Source: CAZIDL01 sp964537825
GTDB lineage: Bacteria > Bacteroidota > Bacteroidia > Flavobacteriales_D > CAYVSK01
NCBI GenBank assembly: GCA_964537825.1
Contig: CAZIDL010000034.1
Location: 1-25,699 of the forward strand
Reading direction: 5' to 3'
DNA length: 25,699 nt
Positions 16,372-24,768 of this stretch are shown piece by piece (position 1 is the stretch's first letter; every line of letters begins with the position of its first letter). The notes beneath the pieces are model-generated. The model ran no database searches and had not been told where the DNA came from. It saw nothing but the letters and a program-made list of their open reading frames with translations. A program made the position numbers and the translations under genes.

Positions 16372-17052
16372 TCACTCATCGGAAGTTAGCTTTTTCCAAT
16401 GGGTGTTCTCGACGAGCTCGGCGAACAACCCTTCCAGTCCTTTTAGTTTTTCGGGGCCTTCGTATCGGTTCCGGACCCGATGTTCCTTCCCGGAAAAGGA
16501 GAGTTCGGTGATCCGGCTGGGCAGGTCCGTGATCCCTTGCTCGTCATAGACCTTTTCCAGCTCGAAGAAACCGATCTCCTTTGCTTTTGCTTTGATCCGT
16601 TCGATCTTCTCCTGCGGGACCTTTCCCCGGTACGTTCCCTTTTCTACTGCTGTGTAGCGTCCGGCTTCTAGTTTTGCGGTTCCGTCCGGCCAGATCCGAA
16701 GGGTATAGATGGGGCATTCTCCAAAGCAAGGGGTTCGCTCGTGGAGAGCAAAGGGTGGACGGTCCTTTTGGATCCTCTTCGCTCGCTTTTTTCCCTTTTT
16801 TCCTCCCCTTTGGATGCTGTCCGGAAGCTTTTTTTCCAGTTTTTCAGAAACGTCCGCGTTGCGGATCTTCTCTTTTTGGGACTTGCTCAAATAATTGCTC
16901 TCCCCTTGCTGCTCATTGTCCGAGCTCTTCTCTTCCTGGCTGGTTTTTGGCTCTTCCTCGGCTGTTGCGCTTTCCTTCGATCCGCTACAACCCAGGGATA
17001 GGAGAAGGGAAAGGAGGAGGCATATGGGTGTGAAACGCTTCATGGAGATCAT
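16372..17052 (-). CDS. DUF6438-domain lipoprotein coupled to yidC
   Basis: This 226-residue predicted lipoprotein has a hydrophobic leader ending LLSLGCSGS, with the likely lipidated cysteine at residue 22. A low-complexity acidic then lysine-rich region (about 25-100) leads into a DUF6438-type domain: TPCFGECPIYTLRIWPDGT from about 108, with two cysteines (C109, C113) in the family CxxxC arrangement, then the GTYRGKV and ITDLPS-type blocks to about residue 220. The function of the domain is unknown. The ATG at 17052 overlaps the yidC TGA (ATGA), so translation is probably coupled; an ATG at 17043 would give a shorter leader (MKRFTPICLL) and is an alternative. Its position suggests a role at the cell envelope, but that is inference. 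Confidence 0.75.
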   Translation of the reverse strand: MISMKRFTPICLLLSLLLSLGCSGSKESATAEEEPKTSQEEKSSDNEQQGESNYLSKSQKEKIRNADVSEKLEKKLPDSIQRGGKKGKKRAKRIQKDRPPFALHERTPCFGECPIYTLRIWPDGTAKLEAGRYTAVEKGTYRGKVPQEKIERIKAKAKEIGFFELEKVYDEQGITDLPSRITELSFSGKEHRVRNRYEGPEKLKGLEGLFAELVENTHWKKLTSDE

Positions 17053-18998
17053 TTAGAGGATTTGTTCCCTCGCTGTTTGGCCATTTCCTCGAGGCGTTTC
17101 TGGAACTTGGAGCTTTTCTTCTCCTTCTGAGGCTTCTTCTTGTTCTCCTCGATCTTCTGTTTCAGTTTCTCTTCGTCGATGATCCAATGCTTGACGACCA
17201 ACATTTGCAAGATGGATATCACGTTGGCGGAAAAGTAATAATAGCTGAGGCCGGCCGGCCAACTGTTGAAGATGAATAGAATGAAGATCGGGAAGATGTA
17301 CATCATCACTTTCATCTGCGGCATCTGTTGGCTTCCACCTCCACCCATCTGCGAGCTGCTCAGTTTGGTATAGATCATCGTCGAGGCGAACATCAGGAGC
17401 GTGAAGAGGCTGACATGGTCCCCGTAGAAGGGTATATGGAAGGGGAGGTCGAGCACATTGTCATAGGTGGAAAGATCCTCGGCCCATAAAAAAGCTTCCT
17501 GGCGAAGTTCGATGGATGTGGGGAAGAAGCGGTACATCGCGATCAGGATCGGTAGTTGGATGAACATCGGCAAACAGCCTGCCATGGGATTGACCCCTGA
17601 TTTTTTGTAGAGGGCCATCATCTCTTGCTGCTGCTTCATCTGATCCTGTGAGTTCTTATACTTCTCCTGGAGGGCATCGATCTCGGGTTTTAGCACCCGC
17701 TGCTTGGCCCCGGAGAGGAAACTCTTGTAGGTGAGCGGGAAGAGCAGGGTCTTGATGATAAGCGTGAGGATGAGGATAACGATGCCATAACTGAGGCCAC
17801 TATCGTCCAAAAGGTTGAAGATGGGGATGATCAGGTATTCGTTGATCCATCCGATGATCCCCCAACCCAGGTTCATCGTGTTCTCGAAACTCCGTTCGTA
17901 AGAGGCGAGCAGATCGTATTTGTTCGGCCCGAAGAAGAAGCTCATGGGATAAGTCCCGTTCTCCGTGCTTTTAAAGGGAAGGTTCACCGTCGCTTCGTAG
18001 CGGGAGGCGTAGCGGTCGGAATTGAGGTCTTCGATCTCGAGGACCGAACGCAAATTGTCCAGTCCCCGGTCTGAGACCAGGATCGAGGAGAAAAATCGTT
18101 GCTTGAACGAGACCCATTCCAGCGATGCCGTGGGTTCGAATTCGCTTTTTCCACGCTGGGTCAAGTAATCGGTATCTCCGCCTTTGTACTTGTAGCAGAC
18201 GGTGGAGATCCGCTGTTGTCCTTCCATCGTCTTTTCGGTGGAAAGGTTCTTGTAACCCCAGGTCAGCTCCATATCGCGCTGAACCTTGCCTCCGCCGAGG
18301 CCTTTGATCTTTATTTCGTGGTCCACCTGATAGGATCCTCCCCGCAGCGTGTAGGCTAGTTCGATGTAGCGCCCGTCCTTACCCGTCGGAGTCCGGAAGC
18401 GGATCGTTCGCTCTTCGTCCCCGTCTACCTTGAAGGAGCTGTCCTGGGCGACGAAGTAAAGGTCGCTGGTCGATAGGAACCGGCGGCCATCGAGGTTGAA
18501 GCGGATGCCATATTTCGAAGAGTCCTTGTCGAAGAGCTTGAGCGGAAGGGAATCGTAGGTGCTGTATCCCTTGAGCCGGACGGAGGTGATCCGACCGCCT
18601 TTGTTGGAGAGGGTGACCTCGATCTCTTCGTTCTCGATCGAGAATCTACGTTCTTCCCGCTCTTTGGCAGCTGGAGCAAAGATCCCGTACTTCTGGCGGA
18701 GTTGGGTACTGTCAACAGCCGGCATTTCCGAGGAAGTCGTATCGGCAGCGACCGCTTCAGGCTTTTCGGACGCTTCCGTTCCTGCCTTATCGCTTTTAGG
18801 AGCCTTGCTGTCCTTTTCGGTCCGTTCCCCTTCGGATGACCTTTCAGGGGAGCGCTCCTTGCTCTTGCTTTCTTCTTGTCGTTCCTTTTCGGCCAGTCGT
18901 TCCTTCCGCAGTTCTTGCTTGCTCGGGGTCGTCAATAAGGACCACCCGATAAGGATGCCTGCGATCAGAAGGAGGCCGATTACACTGTTGCGGTCCAT
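17049..18998 (-). CDS. yidC: Membrane protein insertase YidC
   Basis: YidC inserts and folds inner-membrane proteins, alone or with SecYEG. The 649-residue protein has an N-terminal membrane anchor (residues 5-22), a charged low-complexity linker (about 25-95), and the periplasmic P1 beta-domain (about 100-365). The five-helix insertase core (about 375-605) follows, with LIIKTLLFPLTYKS (K416 in the place of the groove arginine) and GVNPMAGCLPMFIQLPIL. The C-terminal tail is lysine-rich (about 610-649), often linked to ribosome contact. It lies 66 bp after pyrG, an order common in Bacteroidota, and has its own promoter-like signal in that gap. Its stop overlaps the start of the DUF6438 lipoprotein. 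Confidence 0.97.
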   Translation of the reverse strand: MDRNSVIGLLLIAGILIGWSLLTTPSKQELRKERLAEKERQEESKSKERSPERSSEGERTEKDSKAPKSDKAGTEASEKPEAVAADTTSSEMPAVDSTQLRQKYGIFAPAAKEREERRFSIENEEIEVTLSNKGGRITSVRLKGYSTYDSLPLKLFDKDSSKYGIRFNLDGRRFLSTSDLYFVAQDSSFKVDGDEERTIRFRTPTGKDGRYIELAYTLRGGSYQVDHEIKIKGLGGGKVQRDMELTWGYKNLSTEKTMEGQQRISTVCYKYKGGDTDYLTQRGKSEFEPTASLEWVSFKQRFFSSILVSDRGLDNLRSVLEIEDLNSDRYASRYEATVNLPFKSTENGTYPMSFFFGPNKYDLLASYERSFENTMNLGWGIIGWINEYLIIPIFNLLDDSGLSYGIVILILTLIIKTLLFPLTYKSFLSGAKQRVLKPEIDALQEKYKNSQDQMKQQQEMMALYKKSGVNPMAGCLPMFIQLPILIAMYRFFPTSIELRQEAFLWAEDLSTYDNVLDLPFHIPFYGDHVSLFTLLMFASTMIYTKLSSSQMGGGGSQQMPQMKVMMYIFPIFILFIFNSWPAGLSYYYFSANVISILQMLVVKHWIIDEEKLKQKIEENKKKPQKEKKSSKFQKRLEEMAKQRGNKSSK

Positions 18999-19019
18999 AC
19001 ACCTCGCGGAATAGCGGGG

Positions 19020-19049
19020 CGAATTTACCTTTTTCGAGGGATCCGGGAA
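19020..19049 (-). promoter_or_regulatory. Putative yidC promoter
   Basis: On the minus strand, TTC (19049-19047) is followed after exactly 19 bp by TAAATTCG (19027-19020), 7 of 8 positions of TAnnTTTG, 21 bp before the yidC ATG. The TonB receptor gene has the same arrangement and the same -7 octamer, which supports this as a real promoter type here. yidC could thus be expressed from both this site and pyrG read-through. Confidence 0.5.
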
Positions 19050-19064
19050 GGGGGAATGTGGAGC

Positions 19065-20687
19065 TTATCCGCTTACGGGCTCACGGGTGTGCACGGCATG
19101 ATGGACGAAACTGATGAAGAGGGGGTGCGGTTCGGCAACGCTGCTCTTGTATTCCGGGTGGAATTGGACGCCGATGAACCAAGGATGATCCTTCAGCTCA
19201 ACGATCTCAACGAGCTCTTTGTCCGGGTTCACTCCTGAAGCGATCATGCCGGCGGCTTCGAATTGAGGAAGGTACTCGTTGTTGAATTCGTAACGATGAC
19301 GATGCCGTTCGCTGCTCTCTTCTTGGCCGTAGATCCTGGCGGCCAGCGTCCCTTCTTCGATCCTGCAACGGTATGCCCCCAACCGCATGGTCCCTCCTTT
19401 CCGGTCGATCCCTTTCTGCTCCTCCATCAAATGGATGACCGGGTGGGGCGTCCCCTTTTCCACTTCGGTGGTATGTGCATCCTTCAGCCCGAGTATGTTG
19501 CGGGCGAACTCGATCACGGCGATCTGCATTCCGAAGCATATCCCGAAGAAAGGGATCCGGTTCACCCGGGCGTATTCGATCGTACGGAGCTTTCCTTCGA
19601 TCCCCCTGGATCCGAACCCGGGTGCTACGAGGATCGCATCAAGATGACTCAGTTGCTCGTGCAGGTCCTTCTCCGGAAGGGTTTCGGAATGGATCCATTC
19701 GAGCTCCACCTTGCACTCGTTCATAGCCCCCGCATGGTCCAAGGATTCCGCGATGGACTTGTAAGCGTCCTTCAGTTCCGTGTATTTCCCGATGAGGCCG
19801 ATGCGTACACTTTGCTGAGGGTTCTTGGAGCGTTGAAGGAATTCCCGCCATTCGTCCAGATCCGGTTCGTTACCTCCGTCCAGCTTAAGGAAATCGATCA
19901 CGACCCGATCGAACCCTTCGTCGTGCATAAGGATCGGCACATCGTAGATCGAAGAAGCATCGAGCGACTGGATCACAGCCTCCGACTTGACGTTGCAGAA
20001 CTGGGCCACCTTGTTCTTGATATCAGGACCGAGTTCCTTTTCAGACCGGCATACGAGCACTTCCGGCTGAACCCCGAGCTCGAGAAGGGCCTTCACGGAA
20101 TGTTGAGTGGGTTTTGTCTTGAGCTCCCCGGCCGCGCTCAGGAAGGGCACGAGCGTAAGGTGCACGATCAGCAGGTCATCCCCGAGCTCCCACTTCATTT
20201 GCCTTAAAGCCTCGATGTAGGGTAGGGATTCGATGTCACCAACGGTCCCTCCGATCTCTGTGATCACGATGTCGTAGTCGCCGCTGTTGCCGAGCTTTTG
20301 GACGGAACGTTTGATCTCGTCGGTAATATGCGGGATCACCTGTACGGTCTTTCCGAGGAATTCCCCCTTGCGTTCCTTTTCGATCACCGAACGGTAGATG
20401 CGGCCGGTGGTGACATTGTTGGCCTGAGAGGTGGGCTTGTTGAGAAAGCGCTCGTAATGACCGAGATCGAGATCGGTCTCGGCCCCGTCGTCCGTTACGT
20501 AGCATTCCCCGTGCTCATAGGGGTTCAGGGTTCCGGGATCTACGTTGATGTAAGGGTCGAGCTTTTGGATGGTGACAGCATATCCCCTGGCTTGCAGGAG
20601 TTTGGCCAGGGAAGCCGATACGATGCCCTTACCCAGCGAAGAAGTGACCCCGCCGGTCACGAAAATGTAGCGCGTTCGTTCGGTCAT
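19065..20687 (-). CDS. pyrG: CTP synthase
   Basis: CTP synthase makes CTP from UTP, ATP and glutamine, the last step of pyrimidine nucleotide synthesis. The 540-residue length is typical. The synthetase domain (1 to about 270) has GGVTSSLGKG (residues 12-21) and the KLDPYINVDPGTLNP and HGECYVTDDGAETDLDLGHY blocks. The class I glutamine amidotransferase domain (about 295-535) has the nucleophile C384 in FFGICFGMQ, the oxyanion loop GFGSRG, and H510/E512 in VQFHPEY. The start is fixed by the conserved MTERTRYIFVTGGV. A strong -7 box lies 33 bp upstream. It heads a pyrG-yidC-lipoprotein run on the minus strand. Confidence 0.98.
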   Translation of the reverse strand: MTERTRYIFVTGGVTSSLGKGIVSASLAKLLQARGYAVTIQKLDPYINVDPGTLNPYEHGECYVTDDGAETDLDLGHYERFLNKPTSQANNVTTGRIYRSVIEKERKGEFLGKTVQVIPHITDEIKRSVQKLGNSGDYDIVITEIGGTVGDIESLPYIEALRQMKWELGDDLLIVHLTLVPFLSAAGELKTKPTQHSVKALLELGVQPEVLVCRSEKELGPDIKNKVAQFCNVKSEAVIQSLDASSIYDVPILMHDEGFDRVVIDFLKLDGGNEPDLDEWREFLQRSKNPQQSVRIGLIGKYTELKDAYKSIAESLDHAGAMNECKVELEWIHSETLPEKDLHEQLSHLDAILVAPGFGSRGIEGKLRTIEYARVNRIPFFGICFGMQIAVIEFARNILGLKDAHTTEVEKGTPHPVIHLMEEQKGIDRKGGTMRLGAYRCRIEEGTLAARIYGQEESSERHRHRYEFNNEYLPQFEAAGMIASGVNPDKELVEIVELKDHPWFIGVQFHPEYKSSVAEPHPLFISFVHHAVHTREPVSG

Positions 20688-20719
20688 ATCGACCAGAGAA
20701 CTTTCGTAACCACGGGATG

Positions 20720-20727
20720 CAAAGTTA
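20720..20727 (-). promoter_or_regulatory. Putative -7 box of the pyrG promoter
   Basis: On the minus strand, TAACTTTG (20727-20720) followed by CA matches the Bacteroidota -7 consensus at all fixed positions. It lies 33 bp before the pyrG ATG, giving a leader of about 25 nt. No clear -33 TTG stands 19 bp upstream. Confidence 0.55.
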
Positions 20728-20813
20728 GGGAATTATCCCCTTCGGTTGGCAGAAGCTCCCCAGCGAGTTTTCAAGGGTTGTTGAAACCCCAGTAGCTGAA
20801 CTGCTCGATCGCT

Positions 20814-23168
20814 TTAAAAACAAAGTTCCATGCTCAGGCTCGGAAGGACGGGAAGTTGGTCGGAACGCTCCCGGGTGATCCGGTCGATGTAAAAGATGTT
20901 GCGTCGATCGTAAGCATTGGTCACTGAAAGTCCCACTTCGAGCTTCCGGAGCTCGTCGAACTTCCATTTTCGCTTGATGCTAAGATCGAGGCGGTGATAA
21001 GGGGGAAGCCTTCCCTGATTGATGTCCTCGTAAACGATCCCAAGATCCCCGTTGCCGTTCTGGTAATTGAAGTGTTCGCTGTTCTGGAGGTCGAAGCGTT
21101 CGTAATAGCCTTGGTTCCGCGTGAAGGGGAACCCGGAACCGTAATTCCAGCGCCCGCTGATCTCCCATTGCTTGTTCGATCCGAAACGATAGGTGCCCAG
21201 TAGGTTGACACTATGCCGACGGTCGAAGACCGGTGCATAGCTCTGGATCCCATCCCAGCGCGTGACTTTCATTAGGGAGTAAACGGCCCGTATCCGTAGC
21301 CGTTCGCTACGGTATTTGCCCGAAAGGTCGAGGCCCATCGCTTCGCCCTCCTGCACGATAAAATCCTCCCGGAGTTCAGGAGGTCGGTCCGAATAAGCCG
21401 GTTCATCCGGAAAGACCTTGTTGTGGTTGATCTTGGTGAGCTGAAGGAAATCCTTGTAATAGCCTTCCAGTTCGACATGAAGTCCGCTCACGATATCGTA
21501 TTCCATGCCCAGGATGTAATGGGTCGCCTTTTGGAGTGCATGGGTCACTTCCCGCGTGGTCCCGTCCTTTTGGACGAATTCCTCTTGGATGTTGTCCGGA
21601 GCGGTAAGGAATCCATTGAAAAGATTGACCACGTCCTGCTGAGAGGAAGTTCCGATCAGGTTCTGCGAATAAAGCCCCGCGGCAGCTTTGGCCCGAAGCT
21701 TATCGGTGATGTTGTACTTGATCCCCAGGCGGGGTTCCGGCGAAAATTCGGGAAGTGAGGCATAGAATTGAGCGCGGAAGCTCGGCTCGAGGACCCACTT
21801 GCCGCGCTTCATCTTGTAGCTGATGTAACCGCCGATCTGCGTGTTGTTGTCGTCCTGCGAAATGTTCCGGCCCGCGAAGTTGCTGAACTGGAAGAGCGTG
21901 CTGTTGCCCATGATGTCCAAGCCGTATTTGACGTGGTCTTTGTCGAGCAAGTATTTGAACCCGAGGCTGAACTGGAAGTTCTGGATCGTGTCGCTCCTTT
22001 GGGTGACGGACTGCCCTGAACTCGAGCGTCGCTCGGACATGGACACCCCGTACCGGGAATAAGCGAATTCCCCATCGATGAGCATCGGGGAAGACCCTGG
22101 AACGATCGTGAAACTACCGCCTGCACCGACCGTGCTCCATTCCAGCTTCGGCAGGTCGGGATGGTCCACCACGTCCTGATGGCGAAAACCGAAGAGGTCC
22201 GCTTTGCTCCCCGAGCTCCCGTTGAACGACATTTTGCCGTACAGGTCGGTAAAGCCATAGGGAAGCCCGCGCGAACCGATGGTGGGAAATTGACTATAAA
22301 GGACCTGAGAGGTCTGGGGAAGGTAGGAGTGTTTAGCCGAGAGGATGAAGGAAGACCAGGAATCTCCGCGCTCTTCCGGCCTACTGATCGGACCTTCGAC
22401 ATGGGTCTTAGCAAGGAAGGGGTTGAATGAAACGCAGCCCTTGTAGTTTTCTTTATCCCCATCCCGAGTGGTAATGTCCATGATGGAAGAGATCCGACCA
22501 CCGTACTCCGCACCGAAGCCTCCCGTGTAGACCTCTGCATCGCGGATCAGCTTGGTGTCGAACACCGAAAAGAGCCCGATGGAATGGAAGGGCTTGTGGA
22601 CGACCATCCCGTCCAAGAGGACCTTGTTCTGCACCGGTGAACCACCCCTTATGTAGAGTTGACCGCCCTGGTCTCCTGTGAAGACCACGCCCGGCAACAC
22701 CTGGAGGTACTGGGCAAGATCGGCCGAGCCTCCTACAGAGGGCATGCTCTCGATGGCCTCAGGCTTGACCCGTTCCACCGACATCTTGACATTATCCTGC
22801 CGTTCCTGCCGCTTACCACTGACCTCCACCGTGCTCGTTTGCTTCGCCTGTTCCGAGATGTAGAGCTTCTTCGTGACCACCTCCCCGCTTTTGACCGTCA
22901 AACGCGCCGTTGCGGTGTCGTATCCGAGCCGGGTGACCATGATCGTGTGCGTTCCCTCGGGAACATCCTGGATCGAATAGTACCCTTTTTCATCCGTGGG
23001 AGCCCCGACCCCTTCCCCCTGAACGACGACGTTCGTGTACATGATCGGCTCTCCGCTGTTCTCGTTGTGAACGAATCCGCGGATGGTGCCGGTCCCTTGT
23101 CCTTGGGCAGCAAGGAAATGCAGGAAAAGAGCAAGGACAGGAATGATGCGGATTGAAACGCGCTTCAT
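20814..23168 (-). CDS. TonB-dependent outer-membrane receptor (CarboxypepD-reg-like)
   Basis: This 784-residue outer-membrane receptor would import an unknown ligand using TonB energy. It has a signal peptide of about 24 residues (ending AAQGQG), a CarboxypepD regulatory-like domain at about 27-112 (GTIRGFVHNENSGEPIMYTNVVV, GYYSIQDVPEG), and a plug domain at about 125-235 (SADLAQYLQVLPGV, QLYIRGGSP, GGFGAEYGGRISSIMDI). A beta-barrel follows, ending in an aromatic residue (SMELCF), as outer-membrane barrels do. No susD-like gene is adjacent, so this is not a classical SusC/D pair; such stand-alone receptors often take siderophores, metals or peptides, but the ligand cannot be inferred. It has its own promoter-like signal upstream, next to the structured repeat copy 2. 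Confidence 0.92.
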   Translation of the reverse strand: MKRVSIRIIPVLALFLHFLAAQGQGTGTIRGFVHNENSGEPIMYTNVVVQGEGVGAPTDEKGYYSIQDVPEGTHTIMVTRLGYDTATARLTVKSGEVVTKKLYISEQAKQTSTVEVSGKRQERQDNVKMSVERVKPEAIESMPSVGGSADLAQYLQVLPGVVFTGDQGGQLYIRGGSPVQNKVLLDGMVVHKPFHSIGLFSVFDTKLIRDAEVYTGGFGAEYGGRISSIMDITTRDGDKENYKGCVSFNPFLAKTHVEGPISRPEERGDSWSSFILSAKHSYLPQTSQVLYSQFPTIGSRGLPYGFTDLYGKMSFNGSSGSKADLFGFRHQDVVDHPDLPKLEWSTVGAGGSFTIVPGSSPMLIDGEFAYSRYGVSMSERRSSSGQSVTQRSDTIQNFQFSLGFKYLLDKDHVKYGLDIMGNSTLFQFSNFAGRNISQDDNNTQIGGYISYKMKRGKWVLEPSFRAQFYASLPEFSPEPRLGIKYNITDKLRAKAAAGLYSQNLIGTSSQQDVVNLFNGFLTAPDNIQEEFVQKDGTTREVTHALQKATHYILGMEYDIVSGLHVELEGYYKDFLQLTKINHNKVFPDEPAYSDRPPELREDFIVQEGEAMGLDLSGKYRSERLRIRAVYSLMKVTRWDGIQSYAPVFDRRHSVNLLGTYRFGSNKQWEISGRWNYGSGFPFTRNQGYYERFDLQNSEHFNYQNGNGDLGIVYEDINQGRLPPYHRLDLSIKRKWKFDELRKLEVGLSVTNAYDRRNIFYIDRITRERSDQLPVLPSLSMELCF

Positions 23169-23182
23169 GGATCGATGGGCGG

Positions 23183-23212
23183 CGAATTTAAGGGATCCCG
23201 TTCGGGGTAGAA
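23183..23212 (-). promoter_or_regulatory. Putative promoter of the TonB-dependent receptor
   Basis: On the minus strand, TTC (23212-23210), 19 bp, then TAAATTCG (23190-23183), 14 bp before the ATG at 23168. The arrangement is the same as at yidC. The promoter lies just outside the structured repeat, between it and the gene. Confidence 0.5.
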
Positions 23213-23234
23213 CTTTGTTCCCTTCTTCTTTCTT

Positions 23235-23520
23235 GCCTTTTTTTCTCGCTCAAAAGAAAAGGGCGAAAAGAAAACGCCGGTCTGAGCGATGCGTTCGGAC
23301 CTGCTGATCGTTTCGCTCAGCGAGCGGGTGCCCCCGAACGCATCGCAAGGGCCGTTGGAGGATCCCCGACCACGTGGGCTGGGAATGGAAAAAAGAAGGC
23401 GGGAGCCCGCCGTGCGACAAGGCCGTGATGGCCGGGCCCATGGGCGGGTGGTGCGAGGAACGACCATCGCCGGGTTTTCTTCTTTTTTCCGCTTTTTTCG
23501 CCCCTTTTTCTAAAAAAGGG
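23235..23520 (+). repeat. Structured interspersed repeat, copy 2
   Basis: This is the shorter copy of the element at 33-446, same orientation. It contains an imperfect terminal hairpin (23235-23245/23251-23264) and a 13-bp stem at 23286-23298 with 23334-23346. A 7-bp stem (23299-23305/23323-23329, one T-G pair) continues that stem around a 17-nt loop. A 12-bp stem lies at 23387-23398/23479-23490 and an 8-bp hairpin at 23502-23509/23513-23520. Compared with copy 1, two base pairs in the 13-bp stem differ on both sides. It lies between the holA stop and the TonB receptor promoter, about 175 bp beyond holA. The rest of that gap (23521-23693) has an 8-bp inverted repeat (23555-23562/23604-23611) and no gene. 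Confidence 0.8.
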
Positions 23521-23693
23521 CTGATCGAGAAGGAATGAAAGAACGCGAAAAAGGGAGCGTCCTATGGGTCAGTGAATACCAGGAAAGCATCTGAGGGAAC
23601 CCTGGACGCTCGCTCCATCTCGAAGCCCGAAGGCCATGGGGATCGAGTAATCCCTTTTACCGAACATTAGTGATCTGGGATCTTGAATCTGAT

Positions 23694-24755
23694 CTACCTG
23701 AGAACCCGCCTTACCAGTTCGGTCGTCAGCTCTCCGTCCGTCGCCGAAACGTTCCCGACCCCTTTGCTCTTCATGTCGTAATCCCTTAGGAGGGAGATGA
23801 CGTTCAGGAGCTCCTTTCCGGAGTAGTTCTGAGCGGCTCTTTGGTATTGCTCGAGGAAGAAAGGGTTCACCTTGAGCTGTCCCGCTAGTTCTTTCTTGTC
23901 CATCCCCTTGCTTTTTCCTTTTTGCTCCATCCATTTCAGGGCGAGTACTTTGGAGAAGAAGAAGTAGAGGCCGAAGAGCTCTTTCACGAGGGGATGATCC
24001 TTGGGATCGGCCGCGAATTGGAGGGCGATCCGGTTGGCTTTGTAATGGTCGCGGGAGGCGAGCGCATCTTGAAGCTCGAAAATGTTGAAGTCCTTGCTGA
24101 TCCCCACGTTCGTTTCGATCGCCTCCATATCGATCGTGCTCCCTTCCGGCAGTAGGAGCATCAGTTTTTCGCTTTCGTTCACGATCTTCCGCAGGTCAGC
24201 CCCGAGATGCTCGACGAGGAGCTGACAGGCTTTAGGATCGATGCCGTACCCTTTTTCCTTGAAAAAGCCTTCCAGCCAGTCGGGAAGTTGCCATTCCCGC
24301 ATGGGCTCGGATTCAAAATAGACGACGTTCTCCGCTTTGGAGGCTGTTTTAAAGAGCTTTTTCCGGCCATCGGCCTTTTTCTTGTGACAGATGACGAGGA
24401 CGCTGCTCGGTGTGGGACTTTGAAGGTAATTCTCAAGCTCGTCCAGGTCCTTCATGTTCTGAGCCTCCTTGACGATCACCAGGCGTTGCTCCCCGGTCAT
24501 CGGGAATTGTCCGGCTGAGGCTTTGATCTGCGGAGCGCTCACATCTTCTCCGTACAGGACCTCTTGATCGAACTCCTGCTGGCTTTCATCCAGAAGCTCG
24601 GTCCGGAAATGCTCGGCGATACGGTCGATGAAGAAGGGTTCTTCTCCTGTCAGGAAATAGACCGGTGCGATGGTCCCCTTTTGGATCTCTTTCATGACCG
24701 CGCTGTAGCGGTCCGCGCTGTTCTGCTTCTTCTTTTTGGGTGGAGCGGGGGGCAT
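23694..24755 (-). CDS. holA: DNA polymerase III delta subunit
   Basis: HolA (delta) opens the beta sliding clamp as part of the clamp-loader complex in replication. The protein is about 353 residues and fits the family: PVYFLTGEEPFFIDRIAEHF near the N-terminus (the clamp-binding region), an AAA-like region with LVIVKEAQNMKDLDELENYL, LGADLRKIVNESEKL in the middle, and the helical collar domain with GISKDFNIFELQDALASRD and FFFSKVLALKW at the C-terminal end. The ATG at 24755 gives MPPAPPKKKKQNSADRY, a basic leader before the conserved helix; a TTG at 24764 is possible, and an internal ATG at 24695 would cut into that helix. A -7 box lies only 5 bp before the ATG, so the leader would be very short. 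Confidence 0.93.
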   Translation of the reverse strand: MPPAPPKKKKQNSADRYSAVMKEIQKGTIAPVYFLTGEEPFFIDRIAEHFRTELLDESQQEFDQEVLYGEDVSAPQIKASAGQFPMTGEQRLVIVKEAQNMKDLDELENYLQSPTPSSVLVICHKKKADGRKKLFKTASKAENVVYFESEPMREWQLPDWLEGFFKEKGYGIDPKACQLLVEHLGADLRKIVNESEKLMLLLPEGSTIDMEAIETNVGISKDFNIFELQDALASRDHYKANRIALQFAADPKDHPLVKELFGLYFFFSKVLALKWMEQKGKSKGMDKKELAGQLKVNPFFLEQYQRAAQNYSGKELLNVISLLRDYDMKSKGVGNVSATDGELTTELVRRVLR

Positions 24756-24760
24756 GTTCT

Positions 24761-24768
24761 GCAAAGTA
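24761..24768 (-). promoter_or_regulatory. Putative -7 box of the holA promoter
   Basis: On the minus strand, TACTTTGC (24768-24761) contains TACTTTG, an excellent match to TAnnTTTG, ending 5 bp before the holA ATG at 24755. If used, transcription would begin at or next to the start codon. No matching -33 element is seen at 19 bp. Confidence 0.4.
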
